Part shown: piece by piece, positions 39,001 through 46,472 of the stretch
Numbering within the stretch: the first letter of the stretch is position 1
Layout of the letters: every line of letters starts with the position of its first letter
Source: Leptospira fluminis
GTDB lineage: Bacteria > Spirochaetota > Leptospiria > Leptospirales > Leptospiraceae
Reading direction: 5' to 3'
DNA length: 64,000 bases
NCBI RefSeq assembly: GCF_004771275.1
Contig: NZ_RQEV01000003.1
Span: 248,001-312,000, forward strand
Notes under the pieces: model-generated
Databases searched by the model: none
Told to the model about the DNA's origin: nothing
Seen by the model: the letters and a program-made list of their open reading frames with translations, nothing else
Made by a program: the position numbers and the translations under genes

Positions 39001-40067
39001 ATATGCAAGCCACCGCGGACAGCATTGAAATGGAGGCAGCGGGAATCGAACCGTCCTCCGTCTGCAGACCCAACGACATTCGGAGAAACGGTTTCGTAGA
39101 AGCCCAAGGAGGAGGAGTCATACTTTTGGCTCGAGGAGATTTGGCTTTAGAAGCAGCTCTCCCGGTCTACGGTATTCTCGCGTATGCAGGATCCAAAACC
39201 GACGGAATCCAAGCTTCCATTCCGGCACCGGGACTAGGACTACTCTCGTTAGGAGCGGAATCCGCAGACAAGGCGAATCGATTTTGGAATATCCAAGATC
39301 GAAAAAAAGCTTTGGCCAAGTGGGAAGAGGACCGCCAACGCGTCGTCGAAAGTTACGGAAAAGACGGAGACGAATTCTTTCACAAGGTACGCGCGCTTCT
39401 TTCCGGCGACTTTCAGCCCGGAGGAGAAGGAATTTCTCCTTTACGATCCGCCTTGGCATCTTTCGGACTGACTGTCGACGATATCGACTTCGCTTACAAG
39501 CATGACACTTCGACCAAGGCTAACGACAAGAACGAAAACAAACTCCTTTATACTTTGCTAAACGGATTGGGAAGGGCTCCCGGGAATCTGCTTCCGGTCG
39601 TTTCGCAAAAATCTCTGACCGGGCATTCAAAAGGAGGAGCCGCCGCCTGGCAGACCGTAGGTGTCCTGCAAAGTTTAGAGGAAGGGGTCGTTACCGGAAA
39701 TCGAAATCTGGAAGAAGTCGATCCCGACATGAATTCCTTTCCGTTTCTCGCGTTTACCGACGAGTCCTTGAATTTCGGAAAACATTCCTTTAAGGCCGGA
39801 ATACTAACTACATTAGGATTCGGCCATATAGGAGCTCTTTGCCTACTTCTGCATTCCAATTTCTTCCTGGCAGCGTTGACTCCGCAAGAAAGGGCAAAAT
39901 ATCTCTCTCTTAGACGTCGGAGAGAAATTTCGGGAAGGAATCGATATCACGAAATTAGAATGGAGATCGGAAAGCCGCTTTACGAACGCAAGACCAAATC
40001 CTATTTCGAACGGGAGGAAATCTCCCTTTTACTGGATTCGTCCTTTAGACAAGGCAAGGGTTTTTAG
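30012..40067 (+). CDS. fas: Type I fatty acid synthase, single chain (fungal/mycobacterial type)
   Basis: A 3351-residue multienzyme that would build long-chain acyl-CoA from acetyl-CoA and malonyl-CoA. Domains in order: acetyltransferase (GHSQG, Ser about 145; APFHC), FMN enoyl reductase (GGGMTPSTVEPD about 437, AAGGHHSWED about 585, GVGGG), hot-dog dehydratase (SGDTNPIHTDSDF about 1382), malonyl/palmitoyl transferase (TGQGSQ about 1490, AGHSLGEFSSLSA about 1591), acyl carrier (GGNSSKRNQ, phosphopantetheine Ser about 1964), ketoreductase (VTGAGPNSIALE about 2353, GLYAETK about 2504), ketosynthase (Cys2957 in VAACATAG, His3164 in HDTSTKANDKNE, His3205 in SLTGHSKGG). All catalytic residues appear present. 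Fungal chains end in a phosphopantetheinyl transferase domain; this one does not, and acpS follows instead. ATG 30012 is preferred; TTG 29976 would add 12 residues. Confidence 0.95.
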   Translation: MKANPIETKSYPSDSFTVLKSASLKNYKVYAVFGGQGSDPLPQIRSFYEESIGNGDFFETVCSTLLEEYSLLSEQRAALLLPYGFHLSDWLQRPELTPAAAHLVPCPYSVPLIFISQAAGLYRFLQEENDWETLRSTTAGAFGHSQGIYAAILLSSSKNKESFLLNCSKILRAIFHLSLRSQDEFPVLEIDATYKRFVKSDEVPSPMASLKAGEADLVKILEKFNLDRAAEDTVYLGLKNGPDSLVLCSSTESLLEFRDFLSRSDFPDLGSWGFLNISAPFHCQLLRRVPVLLEQDLKRIGFDVRPEDLDIPVFDTRDGRNLKDEQGLPLSLARMVVADSLDWGACIKELTNEPGKILLLSFGPGAGTDRLCSNYLKGKSFLLENLEKEESFRSFKRTDSVKFPKAWKDFAPELVRLPKGKEFIRNSYSVWTEHPPVFGGGMTPSTVEPDMVIAAAKAGFLVEWAGGGQVTEDIFRKRMDRFRRELPPGKKIVINLLYLDAYLWNLQVPLVKKMKAEGAPIEGVTISAGIPETEEAVRIIKDFESYGIWLNSFKPGTKSQIQQVISIAKRIPESTILMQIEGGAAGGHHSWEDLENLVSSMYSEIRSCTNLILGVGGGIAEPQDAKRWLFGTWNRETIMPVDAVFLGTRLMAAKECATSERIKQALVELSGSHDWQSTKDGKNAGGVVSGKSGLGADIYYAGNTWTKLSLLAEELTRGKEAEEARKNVSDRKEELISLINSTAKPYFGDLERMTYTEVLERFVELVCPGERLLSPEGDWPDHPFIDRSFRNRFQELVYRFEGRMLPSCSEASDSFASDPEIFKKPKEVLLDWEASYPKAKEILLLPEDRAFFLEVCRRPGKPVNFIPLLDEDLVKWIRSDSLWYSHCVGIDPDSCPWIPGPKAISGIKTLNESISSIFADFIQGILPLKNNPRNIDWSDLWETKKSLSDELEVFTNESGIGGSIRISADSKPSLAEWTPLLSKLGSGFLSGVLAAPRINGEPSDLPFLLQPKPDRLFSWELSPANELILLQVYEKGKLKIELRLVDPITAQLEIFFHRPGDDLSVPFRRRFYFDQEGSRFVSEDLETKRKSILKLYETSWSTAPNPSSLESFFMNESVHETVLDKESIISFRKAIGELRRADLRSEPIPPLGMSSTFAWKILVSPLLSLPGANLFKLLHLSQSFRWEKSVASLKPKDRIRSKVRLAKIRKTPLGLQLVVIGEASKEGSPICSFETGFLIRDTTSDIRNSDSLPFRKEIRIQSFAQIEVLLSLPWIRKTETSQDPKIGCVFKFESDKALVREEDSGSESYIAQGKIEIIDGGKIEPWGRFEIEESIPAGHRGSLDRFFAVFQEAEIFVPLASPYRIFSETLTAPADMSDYSAASGDTNPIHTDSDFAVLGGWKDKIVHGLWTSSQILKLLVREVCKGDSSRVLSFTETFEAPVYLTEELRVEARHVSSHQGDMVLEIKVENRAGEIKLNARAVVSPSVTGYVFTGQGSQSQGMGLKLMEEFPEARKVWERAEKTATEELGFSLIEIVRDNPTSLKVGNRIWNHPKGVLHLTQFTQVALVTKSMADWEILKGRGFLVSHAPFAGHSLGEFSSLSARGFLGLENVIRIVYGRGLTMQDLVPRDSEGKSPYGMSVVLGNRHVGLTEEKILGVVEEIRRSTSLPLEVVNLNIRDKQYSVTGDLRALSEMEAKFKEIVRGKKTTIRLEGIDVPFHSRILVSGVSEFRKTLEFNVPSHSDFSELDGKYIPNLIAKPFSIDRKFLEQVFEISQSQILSEVISGKRPDASDSELRRILLIELLAYQFAMPVQWIRTQDVLFGELNVRRLIDLGARGDLAGMARQTIRDVSDSASYEILHIEENRNAVFYESEDVPQASWSEKSESSLTFDTKSEALEIATKTEIKKIEPEVEATVSESDSAEEADAALDRKDALLSLLSLKAGVRPDEISEEETIDSLFGGNSSKRNQVMADLGAEFRTPSLDGGHEKPIRELNKLLSEQSQYVQPGPYLRTAFEETVKKHFPPDFGRTEIFRHLKQERSLSESGIFAVSIFLPLFVREGESLRKGLLSPIALSSRLNSAKEASKWLDKAVDLFAQSKGIRIPKLSAAKGASGGAKVDAAALEELERKYFGAEGVFGKNIRDLRVRLLGEDPFAQYLVRDLNLLSEARTRNSSVADLQPLFEEKKAVVFGNSEQWAKKKLLQILTEISSGKRTHLSPGEKVYLTNHRTRLLKSVFEYWVSGTRLSSPNTKEAVSCLEGIFRISSEDKSSPVWKAAPSVLRPKLDIEADGTWRYSETEDKNNIKELLYSRIHLKTSSDFGSNFKVDSSETASFEKVLEEAIAAGVTFAGKKILVTGAGPNSIALETVQALLSGGADVILTTTSYSSEKVRLYKRVFQEYGSPESRLQILPFSQGSLEDVRKLSDWLSSKNWEPDLLLPFGAIGEENSVSQLDESSLISLQVLLVGVEKLIGVLGRGRKALGPDASPLNVILPLSPNHGIFGKDGLYAETKLGLEALFRKKYSESEDWGKNVRIIGCVIGWVRGTGLMEANDLVAEALERETDVLTFSKREMGALISGLARHIFENSKVGVLKADFTGGLDSQPDLGKVLAKIRSNIVNEAKNKREAFAIRSEILGTEVKPQKVRPLPKELYFHPSTPNEKELATYGDLTHIDLKNLICVVGFAEIGPGGSSLSRWELEKTGSLSLEAALELAWIMGLVKYQASDKGRTWTDAESGEAIQEWEAKERYEKRILQNTGIRLIDPADRGFDANGLFAFVDVVLEEDFFVPAATQKEAEEFRKAESEATEIYHDTEKDKWFVKRRKGSVVKVKKAIGVNRKVAGQIPKGWDPIRYGIPKELSKQVDRITLYNLYCTCEAFLRAGMEPVELYAYLHPGLVGSTVGSGLGGMGKMKRMFQDFLMGSERQHDALQESLINVTAAWALTSYVGAYGPVQTPVAACATAGVSLEMAANMIRDGKAKFMLAGAFDDFSEEGVIGFGDMQATADSIEMEAAGIEPSSVCRPNDIRRNGFVEAQGGGVILLARGDLALEAALPVYGILAYAGSKTDGIQASIPAPGLGLLSLGAESADKANRFWNIQDRKKALAKWEEDRQRVVESYGKDGDEFFHKVRALLSGDFQPGGEGISPLRSALASFGLTVDDIDFAYKHDTSTKANDKNENKLLYTLLNGLGRAPGNLLPVVSQKSLTGHSKGGAAAWQTVGVLQSLEEGVVTGNRNLEEVDPDMNSFPFLAFTDESLNFGKHSFKAGILTTLGFGHIGALCLLLHSNFFLAALTPQERAKYLSLRRRREISGRNRYHEIRMEIGKPLYERKTKSYFEREEISLLLDSSFRQGKGF

Positions 40068-40070
40068 ACG

Positions 40071-40520
40071 ATGATCGCTCTGAAACCCATGCTTCCCGAA
40101 TCCGTCCAAAAGCTCGGGCATACGAATCTATCGATAGGCGTCGATCTGGTATTTATTCCCGAATTCAGAAAGGCGCTCGAGGAACCCGGAACCGCTTTCT
40201 TCGACAAAACCTTCACTAGTTGGGAACTTGCAAAGGCATCCACGAAGTCGATGCCGGAACGCGCGGTATTCTTTTCGGGAAGATACTCCGCCAAGGAAGC
40301 ATTCGTCAAAGCTTTGGACGGCCCCCGACTCCATTTGCCTCCGGCCTTTCGGTTTCTATATTCCGAAATCGAAATACGAAACGACGAATTCGGAAGACCG
40401 TATTGCCGTTTTTACGGAAGCCTTTCGGACTACATGAAGAAGACCGGATCTTCCGTCATCTCACTCAGTATAACGCACGTCGAAGAATACGCCTTTTCGG
40501 AAATTCTTCTTTCACTTTAG
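40071..40520 (+). CDS. acpS: Holo-ACP synthase (4'-phosphopantetheinyl transferase)
   Basis: A 149-residue AcpS-type enzyme that moves phosphopantetheine from CoA to a carrier-protein serine. The two Mg-binding motifs are present: Asp25 in SIGVDLVFIPEF and Glu75 in FSGRYSAKEAFVKAL; the C-terminal LSITHVEEYAF matches the usual SISHxxxxA strand. It starts three bases after the synthase stop, so its natural client is very probably the carrier domain of the synthase. Mycobacteria have the same fas-acpS neighbourhood. The N-terminus is about 20 residues longer than a minimal AcpS. Confidence 0.93.
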   Translation: MIALKPMLPESVQKLGHTNLSIGVDLVFIPEFRKALEEPGTAFFDKTFTSWELAKASTKSMPERAVFFSGRYSAKEAFVKALDGPRLHLPPAFRFLYSEIEIRNDEFGRPYCRFYGSLSDYMKKTGSSVISLSITHVEEYAFSEILLSL

Positions 40521-40529
40521 GAAAGCGAA

Positions 40530-43500
40530 ATGATACCCACAAGAAAACCGGAACCGGAATCCGCCATAGAAGCTACGATCAGTCTCCCCGTTATAGAGGC
40601 GGCGGTTCGCCTTCTCAAATCCTTGAATCCCAACCTTTCCGAATCGAGCGAAACTTTGCCAGAAAGAAAGGGAAAACTGAGAAAAGTCCTGGTTGCGAAC
40701 AGAGGAGAAATAGCGAAGAGATTTTTTCAAGCTTTGCGTGAGGAAGGAATCAGATCGGTGGCGGTCGTCACGGATCCGGATCGAGGTCAATCCTGGTACG
40801 AACCTGCGGACGAAATTCTCTATATCGGAGATCCCGACGGGTATTCAGATCCTCAAAGGATAGTAGCGGCGATATTGTTATCGAACGCCGACGCTGTCTA
40901 TCCAGGATACGGATTTTTGTCCGAAGATTTCCGGTTCGTAGAGACGTTGGAAACTGCCTCTCTTATATATAAAAAAAATATAATATTTATGGGACCGAAA
41001 GCCCAAGTGATGAGGAGAGTAGGAAACAAATTAGACGCAAGAAAACTGGCGGGAGAAAACGGAATTCCTCTTTTCGACGGAAGCGGACCGATCACCGAAG
41101 GGGAAGACCAAGCACTCCGAGAAGCTAAGCGCATCGGTTATCCAGTAATGGTAAAACTGGATGCGGGCGGGGGAGGCAAAGGAATGGTTGTCGCTTACTC
41201 CGAAGAGGAATTGAAAAATGCGATAGAAAGCGCGGTACGAATCGGCAAGCAGGCTTACGGAAACGGAACGTACTTTCTCGAAAAATTCGTGGAAAGTCCT
41301 GCGCATTTCGAAGTGCAAATATTCAATTCCGTTGCGGTCGGCGTACGAAAATGCGCCGTTCAAAGAAGAAACCAAAAGATCGTCGAAGAAAGCGGCGAAA
41401 CTTTTTTGGACGATCGAACCTTACTCCAACTACTCTCATCGGCGGAGAGGATCGCGCATATCTCGGGATATTCGGACGGCTGCGGAGCGGGAACCGTAGA
41501 GTTTCTTTTGGACGGGGATAAGGGAAATTTCGGTTTTCTCGAAATGAATACCCGTCTGCAAGTGGAGTATCCCGTTACTGATCAATCTTTAGGAATCGAC
41601 CTTGCCAAGTGGCAGATTCTTTTCTTCGACGGACGCGAAATCGAAATCCCTTTCGATTCGGTGGTAAGAAGAAGATTCTCGGCAAGAAATCATTCTATCC
41701 AATGCAGAATTTATGCTGAGGATCCTTTTCAAAATTATTCCCCTGCACCGGGAAAAATCACCGAGCTGGAGCTCCCCACTTTTAACGGAGTGAGATGCGA
41801 CTTCGGATTCAAAAAAGGGGACCGCATCCTGGGGGAATACGACCCTATGATCGGCAAATTGATCGCCTTCGGAACCAGTAGACAGGAAGCCCTTTTAAGA
41901 ATGGAAAGAGCATTGTGCGAATTGTACGTTAAGGGGATCACAACCAACCACGAACAGCTTTTAAAACTGATCCGCCACGAATCCTTTCGTCAGGGAGGAT
42001 ACGATAATCGTATTCTGAATCAAAATCCCGAATTGGTCAAAGAGGATTTCGTTTATCATCAAGAGGGGGCGTTGTTTTGCTGCCTTTCCGAATGTATTCT
42101 CTCTTCGAATCTAGCGGTCGAAGAGGCGCTTAAAGACGGAGATCTCCCCAGATTATTGAAGTCCGAAGAATCGGAGTATTTGTCGCATAAATTCGACGTG
42201 AAATTTTCCGGCTCCAATCTTCAAATCAGGATGTTCAAAGTAGGATTCAATTCCTATGAAATCCTATACGACGGAAAATATTTCGGCAGGGTACAGGTGA
42301 CTTCCGGCGGAAATTCCGGAGAGGAATTCGTCGCCGATTTTCGGGGGAGAATCATTCCGGTAAGAGTCGATCGAAGACCGTCCTTTCACTCCGTACGCTT
42401 CGTAGATGGAAACGGCAAACTGAGATTTCTCCGGTACATAATCCATTCCAATAAACGAAGCAAAACACGGGACGAAGAAGGACAATTGCGTTCCCCCTTT
42501 CAAGGAACTTTCGTAAAGATACCGGACAACCCGAAAACGGGAAGACCTTGGCGAGAAGGAGAATTCGTCCGAGAAGGGGAACCTCTCTTGGTGATTTCCG
42601 CCATGAAAATGGAAACGGTATTAAAATCTCCGATCACCGGAAAGTTGATTTACCTCGCGGAGCATGGGGATCCTTCCAGATTAATAAGGGGAACGAGCGC
42701 TTCCGGTTTGATCCTAGGAAAAGGATTCGCCGAAGGGGAAATTTTAGCTAAAATCGAGACCGAAGCTTCGACGGAGAATAGTTCTTCTGAAGTCGAGGAA
42801 AGGCTGCGCCTATCCGATTCTCTTTGGGAAAATTGGGAATTCCTTCCGACGGGGCCCGAATCCGCGAACCTTTCCGAACAGATCCTAAACTCCATCGAAG
42901 GGGAGGATTTGAGAAAAATACTACTTTCCTGGATTTCCGGAACGTTCCGGGAGGAATATTCCATTCCAAAAATGGAATATTTATTGAAATCCTACGACTT
43001 GGAAACGCAATCCGAGGCGGAAATCCGACGCTGGGGCACATTCTATCTTGAAATATTAAAATTTCATGTTTTGGTTCGAAGGTTGTTCTCTTCCGATCCC
43101 GGAACGAAATTTTCCCATTTCGGAGAGATTCACAGGTTGCTTTCCAAGTGGAACGAAGAAGGTTATAGCCCTTCCAAAGCGACCCGGAAATTGTTGTCCG
43201 CTGCTTTTCATTCCTACGGAATCGCAAACTGGAGTCCTGTCAGGCGAACGAAAGAACAAAAGGAAGCCTTCCTGAATCTGGTGCGGGCATACGCGAACCT
43301 AAGAGAAGGCAAAGATCTTTTCGTCAAGATCCTGGAGAAGTTCTCATCAACGGCACCTTCCACAAGATCCGTAGATCTTTCCTTGAACGGCATCATCTAC
43401 CTGGAAGAAAGGGAAAAAGAACCGGGCTTGGAAAAGACCGCCAGAAGAATTCTCGCAATCAGAGGAAATCGTCCGCAAAAATTCCGCGGAGGAAATCCTA

Positions 43501-46451
43501 CGATTTCCCGAAAACACGTATTCGATTACATACGATTTGTAAAGAGTCCTTGGTCTCTAGTGTCGCAGGAAAATCCCGAAGGGCTAGAAAAACGTTTCAA
43601 ATCCTCGCTGGAAAAATCCACGCTCCCCCTCATCCCCGAGGAACTTTCCGAAACTATGAAACGTAGATTCGAAGAGAAAATCTCCTTTTGGAAATCCAAG
43701 GGAAGTATTTCCAGATTATTTTCCCCCGATAAAGTGCATTACCTTTACTTGGTAAATGACGGCAAGGAAAAGGAATATATCGTATTTTCTCCGATCACTC
43801 CCGAATCCGATCTAAACGTCTTTCGGTCCGGATTGGAAACAGCCGCTAAAAATGCCGCTTGCATTCTACAAGGCGCTCAAACGTTGAACAAGGTCGATTC
43901 CTTCAGATTGGAAATCATCAGCACCGACGTTCCGATTCCGTTCGACCTGACTGGCGATTGCGGCTCCAAAATAAATTATGAAAAAATAATGGAGTCCGCA
44001 AATTCGGTGGTTAGATTCTTTCTCCACGGTTTTTACAGCCAATTTATCCTGGAAATATTCGATTCCGAACGAAACGCGATCCGGACTTTCTCCTTTTTCT
44101 TCAAGGAAGGAAAGCTGAGAGTGGACATGGTTCATCCCGACGATCCGAGATTTCCCTACTCCGAGGCCTCGGAATCCAAAAATGCCGCGCTGTTCCGAAA
44201 GGGGAAATGGCCTTTAGAACATTGGATCCGAGAATCCTTCGATCAGGATACGGCCAGAGAAATATCGCTCTCCGGTGCGGACGACGTCGTCAGAAAGAAT
44301 TCCAAAACGGGAATCGAAGAAACCTGTATACCGGGAGCAAAGATTTTCACCGGAAAAATCGGCGGAAAAGACGCGGTTTTCTTTTTCAAGGATTCCAGGA
44401 TAGCAGGAGGCGCTACGGGAGATCTCGAAGGGAGAAAGTATATCGCCGCGGCATATTACGCGTACCGAAAGGATTCTCCTCTATACGTATGGAACGATGG
44501 AGCGGGAGCGAATATCAAGGAAGGAATGGTTTCGTTAAATCGCGCCGCAGAAGGGTTCTTTTTCAACGCTTTGCTTTCCCGTCGGGTGTCCGCCTCCGAA
44601 TTCAAAGCCGCAATCGAATCCCACGGAGATCCGATATTGAGGGAAATCTGTTCCGAAACGGAAAAGAAGTATTCTTGCGAATTCCGCAGATACAGACCCG
44701 ATGCAAAGCCTGAACATTGCGTCGTCGTCGCAGTCGGAGTGGGTTCCTCCACGGGATTGGACGTCTATGGGTCCTCGCAAGCCGCATTACAATTGATATT
44801 AAACGAAGAAGAATCCTACCGTGTTTTGACCGGATCCGCCGTAATCCAATCCGTAACGGGAGAAAAACTGACCAATTACGAAATCGGCGGAGCCCGAATT
44901 ATGGGACAAGCGACGGGAACCGTCGATTTTATCGCCGGCGATAAGGTGCATCTACTCTGGTATCTGAGAAAAATCCAGGAAGTTCTTACCGGCAACCGCG
45001 AAAGCACCGGAACCTATATCCCACGTTCGCACAAAGAAGATTGGGTCGTTTTGGAAGAGAACGAATTGGCTGCGAACTCCGAAACCAATTCGCTGTTAAG
45101 CGTAAAGGAGGACTATTCGGGTTCTGGTTCTTTGATAGCGGGGTTGGTCCGTTTCGGTTCCGCTCCGGTAATGGCTTTAGGTCCCAGAACCAGCTTCGGA
45201 TTTCATTCCCTTTCCTGTATCGTTAAAGCGAAAGAATCGATCAAGATCGCCGATAAAGCGGGTGCGGATCTCCTTCTCGTTTACGGAAGCAAGTGGTTCC
45301 GGAGTTCTCATTTGGACGATACGGATTCTTTACGCCCTCGTAGGGATTTTCAAAAATCCCTACAGGAATTCCGTGGGGCGTGCCTTCATTATGTAAAACA
45401 TCCTGAGGGAATCTTAATACCGGAACTTACGGCCGCAGGAGACGCGTGGCTTTTTCTGGACGATTCCGCCAAATCAAAAGAACGCTCCGTCAAAAAGGAA
45501 TTTTCCGACGCCAAGCGTTGGGCGACGTTCGTAGCTTTTTCGGAAGCCGAAGCATATTCCATTATTCGAAAGTTCTTCCACCTCTTAAGGACCCGCGAAC
45601 ATAAATCGGACACACTGGTTCCTATGGAAAGAGTGACCTTACCTTCGGATCCTTCCATTCCTTACGATATGAAACGGGAAGTCGTTTTAAAAGTATTGGA
45701 TCCGGATTCTTTTTTGGAATTCTTCGAATCCGATCCCGGCACCAGTCTTCTCACCGGCCTCGGGCGTTTGAAAGGAAAAACCGTCGCGATCATAGCGGAC
45801 CAACCCAAAGACGGAGGAGCCCCGGACGCACCGGGAACGGAAAAGTTCAGAATTTTTATGGAGTTCGTAAACAAACATCGGATTCCGGTACTGATGCTTT
45901 CCGACGCGCCCGGATTCGTTCCCGGAACGAAACAGGAAAGACTCCGGATCCAGCAGATCGGGGGAGAATCTCTAGATACGAATATTGTTTCTCCCGTACC
46001 GGTAGTATCCTTGGTGCTCAGGCAGAACTACGGAGGAAGACAAATTCACGCGTTCAGCGGATTCCTAAGACCCGGAATCGCATACTATGCGTATTCGGAA
46101 GCAGTCTTAGCGGTAATGGGTGCTTCGTCCGCTTTCGACCTTTTTCAAGGAGCCAAGATAGAGGCCTTAAAAAAGGACGGAAAGAACGAAGAGATAGAAT
46201 CCCTTCGCCGCGAATTTTTGGATTCCTTCCGAAACAAATCCAGAGCCGTCGAAGACGCCGAGAAATCCGGAGTTATGGACGAGACATTTTCCTCTCTTAC
46301 GGAACTCAGAGGTGTTCTCATCAAAGGATTGCGGGAAGCCGAACAAAAAATCGGAACCTGGAAGCGGAAGTTGGATACGAATTCCGCGTCGGAGTTCGTT
46401 TACGGATCCGACGGAAATTTCGACGATTGGAAGGATCTCATTCTTCCTTGA
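40530..46451 (+). CDS. Single-chain biotin-dependent acyl-CoA (acetyl-CoA) carboxylase
   Basis: A 1973-residue enzyme expected to make malonyl-CoA for the adjacent synthase. Biotin carboxylase covers about residues 48-510: VLVANRGEIAKR, ATP-grasp loop DAGGGGKGMV, EVQIF, FLEMNTRLQVEYPVTD. The biotin carrier domain is near 650-725, with biotinyl Lys693 in SAMKMETV. Residues about 760-1250 are an unassigned helical region comparable in position to the central region of eukaryotic ACC. Carboxyltransferase covers about 1270-1930: WNDGAGANIKEG, a TNYEIGGARIMGQATG segment like eukaryotic LGG-x-QIM, ADQPKDGGAPDAPGTEKF, LSDAPGFVPGTKQE. Bacteria normally split ACC into separate subunits. It lies nine bases after acpS, so the three genes form one operon. 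Propionyl- or longer acyl-CoA as substrate cannot be excluded. Confidence 0.92.
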   Translation: MIPTRKPEPESAIEATISLPVIEAAVRLLKSLNPNLSESSETLPERKGKLRKVLVANRGEIAKRFFQALREEGIRSVAVVTDPDRGQSWYEPADEILYIGDPDGYSDPQRIVAAILLSNADAVYPGYGFLSEDFRFVETLETASLIYKKNIIFMGPKAQVMRRVGNKLDARKLAGENGIPLFDGSGPITEGEDQALREAKRIGYPVMVKLDAGGGGKGMVVAYSEEELKNAIESAVRIGKQAYGNGTYFLEKFVESPAHFEVQIFNSVAVGVRKCAVQRRNQKIVEESGETFLDDRTLLQLLSSAERIAHISGYSDGCGAGTVEFLLDGDKGNFGFLEMNTRLQVEYPVTDQSLGIDLAKWQILFFDGREIEIPFDSVVRRRFSARNHSIQCRIYAEDPFQNYSPAPGKITELELPTFNGVRCDFGFKKGDRILGEYDPMIGKLIAFGTSRQEALLRMERALCELYVKGITTNHEQLLKLIRHESFRQGGYDNRILNQNPELVKEDFVYHQEGALFCCLSECILSSNLAVEEALKDGDLPRLLKSEESEYLSHKFDVKFSGSNLQIRMFKVGFNSYEILYDGKYFGRVQVTSGGNSGEEFVADFRGRIIPVRVDRRPSFHSVRFVDGNGKLRFLRYIIHSNKRSKTRDEEGQLRSPFQGTFVKIPDNPKTGRPWREGEFVREGEPLLVISAMKMETVLKSPITGKLIYLAEHGDPSRLIRGTSASGLILGKGFAEGEILAKIETEASTENSSSEVEERLRLSDSLWENWEFLPTGPESANLSEQILNSIEGEDLRKILLSWISGTFREEYSIPKMEYLLKSYDLETQSEAEIRRWGTFYLEILKFHVLVRRLFSSDPGTKFSHFGEIHRLLSKWNEEGYSPSKATRKLLSAAFHSYGIANWSPVRRTKEQKEAFLNLVRAYANLREGKDLFVKILEKFSSTAPSTRSVDLSLNGIIYLEEREKEPGLEKTARRILAIRGNRPQKFRGGNPTISRKHVFDYIRFVKSPWSLVSQENPEGLEKRFKSSLEKSTLPLIPEELSETMKRRFEEKISFWKSKGSISRLFSPDKVHYLYLVNDGKEKEYIVFSPITPESDLNVFRSGLETAAKNAACILQGAQTLNKVDSFRLEIISTDVPIPFDLTGDCGSKINYEKIMESANSVVRFFLHGFYSQFILEIFDSERNAIRTFSFFFKEGKLRVDMVHPDDPRFPYSEASESKNAALFRKGKWPLEHWIRESFDQDTAREISLSGADDVVRKNSKTGIEETCIPGAKIFTGKIGGKDAVFFFKDSRIAGGATGDLEGRKYIAAAYYAYRKDSPLYVWNDGAGANIKEGMVSLNRAAEGFFFNALLSRRVSASEFKAAIESHGDPILREICSETEKKYSCEFRRYRPDAKPEHCVVVAVGVGSSTGLDVYGSSQAALQLILNEEESYRVLTGSAVIQSVTGEKLTNYEIGGARIMGQATGTVDFIAGDKVHLLWYLRKIQEVLTGNRESTGTYIPRSHKEDWVVLEENELAANSETNSLLSVKEDYSGSGSLIAGLVRFGSAPVMALGPRTSFGFHSLSCIVKAKESIKIADKAGADLLLVYGSKWFRSSHLDDTDSLRPRRDFQKSLQEFRGACLHYVKHPEGILIPELTAAGDAWLFLDDSAKSKERSVKKEFSDAKRWATFVAFSEAEAYSIIRKFFHLLRTREHKSDTLVPMERVTLPSDPSIPYDMKREVVLKVLDPDSFLEFFESDPGTSLLTGLGRLKGKTVAIIADQPKDGGAPDAPGTEKFRIFMEFVNKHRIPVLMLSDAPGFVPGTKQERLRIQQIGGESLDTNIVSPVPVVSLVLRQNYGGRQIHAFSGFLRPGIAYYAYSEAVLAVMGASSAFDLFQGAKIEALKKDGKNEEIESLRREFLDSFRNKSRAVEDAEKSGVMDETFSSLTELRGVLIKGLREAEQKIGTWKRKLDTNSASEFVYGSDGNFDDWKDLILP

Positions 46452-46472
46452 TTCCCAGGAAACACTACCAAG

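Noticed and set aside
30012..40067. Alternative reading of the giant gene as a polyketide or PUFA synthase
   Set aside because: Domain order, the FMN enoyl-reductase segment, the fungal-type ACP with its helical extension and the KS motifs all match FAS-I; tandem ACPs or PKS-type KS-AT order are absent.
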